NCBI GenBank assembly: GCA_021234155.1
Contig: JAJEKV010000002.1
Span: forward strand, 10,718,725 to 10,782,724
Direction of reading: 5' to 3'
Source: Isoetes taiwanensis
Lineage: Eukaryota; Streptophyta; Lycopodiopsida; Isoetales; Isoetaceae
Length of the DNA stretch: 64,000 bases
Shown: positions 56,701 to 64,000 of the stretch, piece by piece
How the letters are laid out: each line of letters starts with the position of its first letter
Position numbering within the stretch: the stretch's first letter is position 1
Position numbers and translations under genes: made by a program
The notes under the pieces: generated by a model
The model's input: only the letters and a program-made list of their open reading frames with translations
The model's database searches: none
Told to the model about the DNA's origin: nothing

Positions 56701-56919
56701 AAATGTTGTTTTATGTTTTTGTTGCTTATAATATTGAATTTAATTATAAGACATGTCTTAATTTTGTGTACTGGAAAACTGTGAATATAAGACACGTCTT
56801 ATATCAATAAGACGTGTCTTATATTAATGTAATAGAAAACCGATTTTTTTAAGACATGTCTTAAGTATGACATGGAGCCCAAAAGGGTGTCTTATAAAAA
56901 TGTGGCAACCATAAAATAA

Positions 56920-58393
56920 GGCCCTTTTTCCACAGCACTGTTATTATATAGCTGCCATATTTTTTTAAGACACCTTTTTGGGCTCCATGTCAGCGCCATG
57001 TCATAGATAGGACACATCTTAAACAAATCAGTTTTCCATTACTTCAGAATAAGACATTTACTATTAAAATAAGACATGGCTGATAATCTTGGTTTTCCAC
57101 ATGCAGATTGAAGCAAGCAATTCGAACAGGGAAAGCTGAAAATTTGCCATATTTGCATCTCCTTCGTACACTGACCCTTCTTGCAAATTGAAGAAGTACT
57201 CTAAAAGTAAACCCTTTTTGCTTTTTTTTGCAATACATAATCATCTTTTGTTGGCATTTTCTTAAGAATGCAAGAGAATAGACAGGAATTTGCATAAAAA
57301 GCTTGCCATTCCTCTTCTCTGGCCGATCCTACTTTCCATTCTTTCCGTTGAATCTTTTCGCCGAGCAGGCTAATATCAGCATGCAGCACAGGGCAGGGCA
57401 TGGCTCAAACTGAAACATAGGGCAGAGCTGGGCTCAAGCTCGAAGATGTGCTTCAGAAAACAAACTGTACTCTTTGACCTAAGGCCATCTAGGTAAAACC
57501 CATCGGCCAGATTTGATCTCCACGGCCTGCAGACAGCTAAAAACGGCCTGCAAATGCTTGATTCATGGTGCTTAAGTCTGAGATGGAGGGCCAGCCCAGG
57601 ATTCCGGCTCCAATCGTTGTGTTTTGCAAACATCCAGTGTTATAAAAACCAAAAACTTTGAGCAGATCGAATTAACGGACTGCAAATCTGCGAATCTGAT
57701 CTTGATCTTTGTCATCGGGTGCCAGAAACACAATTCCAGCAACTTATTTTTGGGTCAACTAAAATTGCGGCCAAGAAGGCCTGGGATTAGCCAAGTTTGG
57801 CTGTTGCATTTTGTGGCGGGGAGTTTCCCCGAAAGAAAATGCGACACTATGCTTGTACGGACTTCAAATGAGACATGTCTAAAAAGATACCGTGGAAAAG
57901 CCCCTGGTGTCTTATTTGATGATGTGGCCTAATCATAGTTCTATAATTATAAGACAGCAGAGTTGTGGAAAAAGGGCTTAATTTCCACGGTAGTCTTATC
58001 TCTAAAAGTCACATATTTTATCCAATGATGTTTGGCCACCTATTGTCTTAAAAGTAAATCGTTTTTCCACTATAAAAATAAGACATGTCTTATTTAGGTT
58101 CGGAATAGGTTTGGATACCAAATGGAGTCTTATTTTATTCCGGGGGATTTCCCCCGCCATAAAATAAGACACCTAGTCTTATTTGAATATATAACTAAAA
58201 ATAACTAAAAATAAGACGTGTCTTATTTTTTCAAGCTTTTCGACTAGCATTTTAGTGGTGTCATATTTTATGACTACCATGCAGTGGAAAAACAAGTTTA
58301 GATTTGTGTGTCTCATTTTAGCCTTGGAGTCACAAATGGTGTCTTATATGGTATGTGACAGCCATATTTTGTGACTGCTGTGGAAAAAGGGCC
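56920..58393. mobile_element. Second Harbinger-type terminal repeat pair, overlapping the first
   Basis: GGCCCTTTTTCCACAGCA at 56920, preceded by TAA, is matched by TGCTGTGGAAAAAGGGCC ending at 58393 and followed by TAA. A further end (GCTGTGGAAAAAGAGCC then TAA) lies 24 bp later at 58417. The inner flanks share GCCATATTTT and AAGACACC. This pair interleaves with the 52926-57977 pair, so simple nesting does not explain it. The stretch has no coding region. Confidence 0.6.
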
Positions 58394-58659
58394 TAAGACT
58401 GCTGTGGAAAAAGAGCCTAACAACATGCCATATTTTAAGTAATACCATTTGTAGGATTGTTAATTTTCGTAGTTCTTACCATTTGAAGTACTAAAATCTT
58501 TACAATGTCGATGAAATACATTTGTTTTCAGCGGGAAATTTAAAGAGTATTGCCATCGAGTATGGTGCATTATCTTCTAGCAATGTTGTCTAACCTAAGC
58601 TGTGCTGACTGCACACTGTTCTCATTACAGGCTCCCAACCCGTTCCTAGTAATTTAGAA

Positions 58660-59237
58660 AGGAAAATTTACCAAAATGCCCTTAATTGTTGACTAAATTC
58701 TCAAAAAGCCCTTTGTATTTTTGAAATTCCCAAAATGCCCTTAATTCTTAAGTATTTTTCCAAATAGCCCTTTTCCACCAAAAAGCCTTGCGAATTGCTC
58801 CGTTCCATTAAATATTTTCCCAAATAGTCTTTTTCCACCAAAAAAGCCTTACGAATTGCCTCATTCCATTAATATCCTGCAAATTTTTACAATATGCGAT
58901 CATTCTTTACACAGATGGAAGTGTTCCTTATGGATCACAACAATTTAGAAATATAATCTTCAGAACACGTCATTAACTGCCCTTATGTTTTGGATATCTT
59001 CCAAGGCCTCCAAAGATTTAGCATATGCAGCTTGCCAAAAGAAGCATCTGATGAATTCACCATTGTTGCACTTCCATTGTTGCTATAATTTTTGGAACCT
59101 AGATATTATCATGTAATAATCATACCCAAATGTCTACTGTGAAAACGTGCAGGATATTAGTGGAAAGGTTTTTTTTGTGGAAAAGGGCTTTTTTTGTAAA
59201 ATAGTTAAGAATTATAAGGGTATTTTGGGAATTTCCT
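58660..59237. mobile_element. MITE-like element (~578 bp) upstream of the PPR gene
   Basis: Left arm AGGAAAATTTACCAAAATGC-CCTTAATT and right arm AATTATAAGGGTATTTTGGG-AATTTCCT are inverted relative to each other over about 28 bp. Inside, CCAAATAG-CTTTTTCCACCA-AAAGCCTT-CGAATTGC is directly repeated (58750-58860). No coding region is present, and no convincing target duplication. Confidence 0.55.
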
Positions 59238-59343
59238 GGCCAAGCTTTTTCAGGAGCTTCTCAATGGAAAATCACTTCCGGACGGGTCTCCTGGAGTAGT
59301 TTGGTTGGACATCATGCGAGCCAACCCAACCCTCTAGGCACAT

Positions 59344-60987
59344 TTGTTAATGACATATTCGAAGCTCTGTTCCTTGTTGAAGCAGAAGCGTCTCGAAACC
59401 CCTGTCTCCAAACACCATGTTTTTCTCCTGCTTCAAGAATGCATAGAATTTCAAGACCTAGAATTTGGTAGAAATGTGCAGTCCCTCATGATCCATAGCG
59501 GATTGGAATCGGTCGCCCTCTTGGCCAACCATCTCATACGCCTGTTTGGCTCTCGTGGCAGTTTGTTTGAAGCTAATCAGGCATTTAACAGAGTCTCCAG
59601 GCCAGACCAGTATACCTGGAATGCAATCATTGACGCCCATTCCAAGCTTCATCAAGAAGAGGTAGGTTTGCAATTGTTTTATGTTATGCAGCATGATGGA
59701 AAAATGGCTGATAAATTTACTTTTTTGAGTACCTTGAAAGCCTGTTGTGCTATAGGTTCCATACAATATGGCATGTTTATTCATGGATACATTCTTACAA
59801 AAGGACTCCATTCCGACCTTGTTGTGGCAAGTGCCCTGCTTCATATGTATGGTAAATGCGAGCACTTATCAGAGGCATCTAAATTTTTTCACAAATTGCA
59901 AAAGAAAGATGTGGTTTGCTGGGGTGCAATGGTGGCAGCATATGCGCAACATGGCGAATGCTATTTTTCTTTACAGTGCTTCCAAGACATGCAGCAGGCT
60001 GGAGTAAAACCAGATAAGGTCATCTTTTTGAGCATCTTAAAAGCTATAGGAACCGTAGAACAGGTCAGGTGGATTCATGAGCAGATCTTTCGAAGTAGGT
60101 TTGAAGCCGACATTGTGGTAGGAAGCACCCTCATTGATACATACACCAAATGTGGAAGTTTAGATGAGGCATATGGAGTTTTTCAAAGATTGCAGAATAG
60201 AGATAGGGTGTTATGGGGAGTGATGATTGCAGGATACATACACCATGGTGAATGCAACCTTGCTTTAGACTGTTTCCAGAATATGCAACAAGAAAATATA
60301 AAGCCAGATAAAGTCATATACTTGAGCATGTCAAAAGCATCTGGCGCCGTTGGGGCTATAATCCAGAGTCGACATATCCATGAACAGATTATTGTTGCAG
60401 GTCTTCTGTCTGACATTGTTGTCACAAATACGCTTGTTGATATGTATCTTAAGTGTGGCAACATAGAAGAGGCATGGCAGGTCTTTAGCAGGTTGCAATC
60501 TCATGGTACAGTGTCATGGAATGTGTTGATTACAGGTTATGCACAACTTGGTGAGGTTAGATTGGCTATGCAGTGTTTTGAAAGTATGCAACATGCTGGC
60601 ATGAAAGCAGATGGTGTAGCATTCCTTGCAATCCTTGCTGTTCTTGCTCGTCTAGGTATGTTGGAAGAAGGGTTTTGGTATTTCACAGTTATGCAAGAAT
60701 TTTGTGGTATAACAGCAAATGCATCACATATGGCTAGCATGGTGGATCTTTTGGCGCGTACGGGATGCCTGAAAGAGGCAGCAACTTTCCTTCAAATGAC
60801 TATGCAACTCAATACGTATTTGTGGTTAACTCTTCTTAATGCTTGTAGAATGCATTGTAATATGGAACTAGGGATTCAGTGCTTTGAAATAATCACTCAT
60901 TCAGATCCTCTTTGTGCTGCAGCATATTCTCTGATGTCATGCATTTATGCTAACAGTCACAGACATGAATTAAGTTCACAAGCATGA
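59344..60987 (+). CDS. PLS-class pentatricopeptide repeat protein (547 aa)
   Basis: An intronless ORF of tandem ~31-36 residue helical-pair repeats. Typical repeat signatures recur: DVVCWGAMVAAYAQHG, ALLHMYGKCEHLSEA, MQQAGVKPDKVIFLSILKA, STLIDTYTKCGSLDEAYGVF and TLVDMYLKCGNIEEAWQVF. Alternating P, L and S lengths place it in the PLS subfamily, which binds specific organellar RNA sites, often for C-to-U editing. The C-terminus follows the E1-like TYLWLTLLNACRMHCNMELG motif and then stops. There is no E+ or DYW deaminase domain, so it would need a partner for editing or act in another RNA step. The N-terminal targeting sequence is not obvious. A MITE lies about 100 bp upstream and may hold part of the promoter. 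Confidence 0.9.
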   Translation: MLMTYSKLCSLLKQKRLETPVSKHHVFLLLQECIEFQDLEFGRNVQSLMIHSGLESVALLANHLIRLFGSRGSLFEANQAFNRVSRPDQYTWNAIIDAHSKLHQEEVGLQLFYVMQHDGKMADKFTFLSTLKACCAIGSIQYGMFIHGYILTKGLHSDLVVASALLHMYGKCEHLSEASKFFHKLQKKDVVCWGAMVAAYAQHGECYFSLQCFQDMQQAGVKPDKVIFLSILKAIGTVEQVRWIHEQIFRSRFEADIVVGSTLIDTYTKCGSLDEAYGVFQRLQNRDRVLWGVMIAGYIHHGECNLALDCFQNMQQENIKPDKVIYLSMSKASGAVGAIIQSRHIHEQIIVAGLLSDIVVTNTLVDMYLKCGNIEEAWQVFSRLQSHGTVSWNVLITGYAQLGEVRLAMQCFESMQHAGMKADGVAFLAILAVLARLGMLEEGFWYFTVMQEFCGITANASHMASMVDLLARTGCLKEAATFLQMTMQLNTYLWLTLLNACRMHCNMELGIQCFEIITHSDPLCAAAYSLMSCIYANSHRHELSSQA

Positions 60988-61410
60988 CATGAGTTCAGAA
61001 GTGTGCTTTTCTTATTGCCTCTTTGGCATTGTTTATAATCTCACCATATAGGTAAAATGCATGGTAGGGAAAATTATGTAGAATTGTTGACCTTTTTATG
61101 GAAAAGCTTTCCCCAACAATTTTTAGGGCATGTAGCAGTGACATATGCAGGTTACAAAGATAGATAGCAATCCTTCTTTTATTAGCTGCCAAAGCACAAA
61201 TATTCTTGGCAAAAACAAGGCAGTATGGGTTGCCCTTGGGCTGTTATTTGGTTGGGTTATTAAAAGTATAAAGAAAAAGGAAATTTTAGAAGTGACAAAT
61301 AAAATTAAAATCAAAGGGATACAATCAAGACATAATAAAATCAAGGGAAATATCCTAAATTTGCAACTGCAATAAATTTTTGAAGACTTTTCCTGACAAA
61401 TGCAAATACA
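60988..61410. other. Spacer between convergent PPR and PPO genes
   Basis: The two genes are convergent, so this stretch holds both 3' untranslated regions. AATAAA-like strings occur at 61371 (plus). Nothing else is seen. Confidence 0.5.
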
Positions 61411-63168
61411 TCATTGCTCTAACTCAATGCCTTTTACGACAAGAGGCTTTTTCCCGCCATCTTGGGGTACAAGGGTCACATTGAAACTCTCACCTTTCTT
61501 AATACCAAGGTTTCTCAAGGTATTGCTAATGTTCATTCTTATATCTACTGCTTTATGGGCACCATGTGGTAGATTCACAAAACTTCCTGCATATTCGATG
61601 ATATTAAGGGGCGTAGAAATATCAGCACCTGGAAGATTGATGAAAACGTCAAATCCAACAGGCTCATCCATTGGAAACTCAACCCCTTGAAGCAGAAGAA
61701 GGGTTCGATCTCCTTCAGATTCAGTGCGACCGGTTGGAGCACTTCGAAGCATTGGTTTAGCCTTAGGGACCAACTTGGAAGTGAAGGGAGAGTCAAGGCT
61801 TTTGGACTTGCCCTCGGCTTGGCTTCCAAACTCAGCAAAGGATTCAGACTTAGGGGCGGCGCGGAGTGTGCTCCTTTGGGCAGCGCCAGAGTTAGTGGGC
61901 TTAGCAGCAAGCCAGGTGAGGGGCATATCCTGGTAAAGGTACCCAAGGCGTTCGGAAGAGAGGCAATCCCTAACTTTGACCTTGACGGGGTCACCGTTCT
62001 CGTCAAAGAACACGAAGGCAGCGTCGAGCCAGTCAGGGTCGGAAAATTCCTGGCCGGAGAGGCGGTTTTTCCAGATCCACCAGAGGCGGTCAACGTTGCC
62101 ATGGTGGGCGAAAAAGATGGGGTCGCGGGCAGCGGATCCAAGGAAGCCCATATTTTCGTGGCGGCCCACGTGGCCCCCGGTCCAGATGTGCACGTGGCCA
62201 TGCCCTCCGGCCTCTAGGGTTCCCTGCACGCCCGTCACGGCTTCTCCAAGCCGGAACGGCGCCCCCATGAAATCCTCTGCGCTTTTTGCCCCCACCATTT
62301 CCACGTACATCTTACTGTTATTGTCGCTTCTCAGCTGATTCAGATCCGCCTGCCTTCCTTCTGGCACCCCCGGAACCCACTTCAAATCTGCAATTTTCGG
62401 TGGCTGATGTAAGTAATGGCGCTTTGGATCCTTCAGAAACGGATTGTTGATATACAGTGAAGGAATTGCATTTGGAAGTGGAGTTGTATCGGACTGATTA
62501 TCCCAGTTCCAATATGGAAGTGAGAAAGTTGGATCACCAAGAATCTTTTGTAGAATCCTTTCATGGAAATACAAATACCATCTATGCCATGGCAAGAACA
62601 ACCATGTAAAGTGCACATCAAAGGGTATGCTAGTTCCGGGCTGGTTATATCTGCCATCACAGAAGACACAATGCATATTAGCCTGGTTGCTGCGCTTTCG
62701 GAGGTCATTGTCAGGCAGGGTTCTGAGGAGGTCATATGCAAGGTTATACTTATCTGCGTAATCTGGGCTCACGAGATGGGCTGCGGGCCGGACTCGGAGG
62801 GTTTTGGGAGGGGTGGGAAGAACAAAGTCTTTGAGCGGATTGGCAGGCACAGGAAGGCAGCAAGTGAGGTCAGATTCTCCATCTTTTTTGAGGCATTTGC
62901 TCAGATCAGGGGGCGCTATTGGAGCAGCCATGGCCGAACTCTGATTAAATATGTTGAAGGAGAGCCCCGCCAGGCCCGCTGATGATCCCACCAGAACATC
63001 CCTCCTTGGAAGACTTAAGGAAGAATCATCCACATTCTGCTGGCTCCTGCATCCCATGCACCTCCTCTTCCCTGGATTCCTGAATCCTGTTACAGGATTT
63101 AAAGCTTGGATATTGCTCATTGAGCTTGAGAAATGCAACTTGGAGCTTGCTAGCGCCATGGTCTCCAT
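61411..63168 (-). CDS. PPO: Polyphenol oxidase, thylakoid-lumen type (585 aa)
   Basis: A type-3 copper oxidase that converts o-diphenols to o-quinones in the thylakoid lumen. The start METMALASSK begins a Ser-rich plastid transit peptide, followed by a twin-Arg thylakoid signal (RRDVLVGSSAGLAGL, residues 55-69). The tyrosinase core has CuA ligands at H166 (MHCVFCDG), H186 (VHFTW) and H195 (PWHRW), with C170 placed for the His-Cys thioether. The CuB site is GHGHVHIW (H323, H327) and FFAHHGNVDRLWW (H355/H356). The PPO1_DWL domain begins at about residue 379 and the KFDV-type C-terminal domain has GVEFPMDEPVGFDVFINLPG. Length and domain order are complete and uninterrupted, and there is no intron. 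Confidence 0.95.
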   Translation of the reverse strand: METMALASSKLHFSSSMSNIQALNPVTGFRNPGKRRCMGCRSQQNVDDSSLSLPRRDVLVGSSAGLAGLSFNIFNQSSAMAAPIAPPDLSKCLKKDGESDLTCCLPVPANPLKDFVLPTPPKTLRVRPAAHLVSPDYADKYNLAYDLLRTLPDNDLRKRSNQANMHCVFCDGRYNQPGTSIPFDVHFTWLFLPWHRWYLYFHERILQKILGDPTFSLPYWNWDNQSDTTPLPNAIPSLYINNPFLKDPKRHYLHQPPKIADLKWVPGVPEGRQADLNQLRSDNNSKMYVEMVGAKSAEDFMGAPFRLGEAVTGVQGTLEAGGHGHVHIWTGGHVGRHENMGFLGSAARDPIFFAHHGNVDRLWWIWKNRLSGQEFSDPDWLDAAFVFFDENGDPVKVKVRDCLSSERLGYLYQDMPLTWLAAKPTNSGAAQRSTLRAAPKSESFAEFGSQAEGKSKSLDSPFTSKLVPKAKPMLRSAPTGRTESEGDRTLLLLQGVEFPMDEPVGFDVFINLPGADISTPLNIIEYAGSFVNLPHGAHKAVDIRMNISNTLRNLGIKKGESFNVTLVPQDGGKKPLVVKGIELEQ

Positions 63169-63207
63169 GTTTTCTTCGCAGGTACTATCTTCTTTTCTTC
63201 TTCAACA

Positions 63208-63216
63208 CTTATATAG
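63208..63216 (-). promoter_or_regulatory. TATA box of PPO
   Basis: CTATATAAG on the minus strand lies about 40-48 bp upstream of the start codon. It implies a short leader containing the GAAGAAGAAAAGAAG stretch. Confidence 0.6.
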
Positions 63217-64000
63217 AAATATCTCTATCACAAGTCAATGGTTCATTTAATGTGCCATGTTCTTGGTTTAATATATCCCAGATTTTTTAAGTGCATTCCT
63301 TGCCATCACGTATGGAAACACACATGTGGCATTATATAAGGTAAGACATGTAGTAATGCAGAGGAGGCCAATTAGTAGCATAGCACCAAGATAGTAAGTC
63401 TGTGCTGCAAATGTTCAATGCATTATCACCATTTCTGTGTCAGTGGCGTTACTCCATGCATGAATGTGCAGATTTTCTTGGTTTTGCTGTGATTGGCATT
63501 GAATCCCAGGCATGACCATGTTACTGCCATTTTTGTATTCAACCAATAAATTAATGGGGCAAAGAAAGTCATTCTAACTTATCCCTTGCACATTCAACTC
63601 AAAATAAATGACACTAAATGGGCACTGAATAAATAAGTCATGCAAGCTGTTGACGTGTACATTAATGTTATAAACCAGAACATATCTAATCATAATCTGT
63701 AGCCAAACTGCTAAGTTACATGATATAATCAAGATCATTTCTTTTCTACCAAGATGCAATGTGCATTGTTAACTTATAGACAGGTGGATAATATCTCGTG
63801 GTTTGCCTTGATGCACAGTACTTTGTCTTCAATCCAATTCAGCTCAACTGATTTTCGGCACAGATCTAATTCGACTTGCACAATTTAACATCTTTACTTA
63901 GATGGAAATGGTTGCAAACCAGAAACAACCTGATATAAAGACCCCGTTTGGCAACCTGATATAAAGACCCCGTTTACTTTGGAATTACATTGTTTATACT
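63217..64000. other. PPO upstream region, no gene seen
   Basis: AT-rich non-coding DNA. Near the right edge CCTGATATAAAGACCCCGTT is directly duplicated (63929 and 63956). No transposon ends are recognised. Confidence 0.5.

Larger units (their letters stand above)
52926..57977 (+). mobile_element. PIF/Harbinger DNA transposon (5052 bp) with long terminal inverted repeats
   Basis: The left end GGTCCTTTTTCCA (52926) and the right end TGGAAAAAGGGC (ending 57977) are flanked by TTAA on both sides, compatible with a 3-bp TTA/TAA duplication. The inverted repeat extends about 180 bp inwards with gaps (GGGCCACAT, GACACC, GGCTTTTCCAC and the CCACAAAATAAG block). A Myb/SANT-like gene and a DDE transposase gene lie inside on the plus strand, the standard Harbinger pair. 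Further Harbinger ends at 56920, 58393 and 58417 complicate the right side. Confidence 0.8.

Noticed and set aside
61575-62338. Several 100-200 codon ORFs opposite or overlapping the PPO gene
   Set aside because: They are shadow frames of the PPO coding region, which has all copper ligands and conserved domains in its own frame.

Overview
The window looks like nuclear DNA of a land plant, most likely a fern or another non-seed plant. It holds split genes with GT..AG introns, a plastid-targeted polyphenol oxidase with no intron, an intronless PLS-type pentatricopeptide (PPR) gene, and most of the major plant transposon groups at high density. The lineage call is inference from the style of the PPR and PPO genes.

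Region 1 (1-25126) is a four-level nest. A Helitron replicase gene (minus strand, 22980-25126) is cut by a Ty1/copia element. The copia 5' LTR is at 22171-22979, and its gag is split between 22000-22144 and 751-1351. The copia gag is in turn cut by a complete LTR retroelement of 20,648 bp (1352-21999), with LTRs of 1570 and 1560 bp, a tRNA-Met primer site and a CACCA target duplication. That element is itself cut by a 5.9-kb hAT transposon (4538-10471) with 18-bp terminal inverted repeats and an ATAGCAAC duplication. The giant LTR element shows no recognisable gag or pol, but it carries two unrelated families of ~70-bp hairpin repeats.

Region 2 (25127-40468) is repeat-rich intergenic DNA: two adjacent MITE-like inverted repeats, a ~290-bp tandem repeat, a TTAA-flanked 2.5-kb element with piggyBac-like termini, an AGATTC-rich array, a tRNA-like SINE head, a truncated LINE, and an orphan ORF with an LHC-like transmembrane motif.

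Region 3 (40469-44300) holds a five-exon minus-strand gene for a UBE3D/HECT_2-type E2-binding ubiquitin ligase. Next to it is a two-exon orphan fragment of a starch synthase gene.

Region 4 (44221-58420) holds a nearly full-length but broken LINE, a GAATCT array (the reverse complement of the AGATTC array), a ~1-kb polypyrimidine tract, a Ty3/gypsy chromovirus integrase fragment, and a PIF/Harbinger element with Myb-like and DDE transposase genes and several extra terminal repeats.

Region 5 (58420-64000) is gene-like: a MITE, a plus-strand PPR gene and a minus-strand polyphenol oxidase gene. The likely functional host genes are the UBE3D-like gene, the PPR gene and PPO. They show no obvious joint pathway; nearly all the rest is layered mobile DNA.
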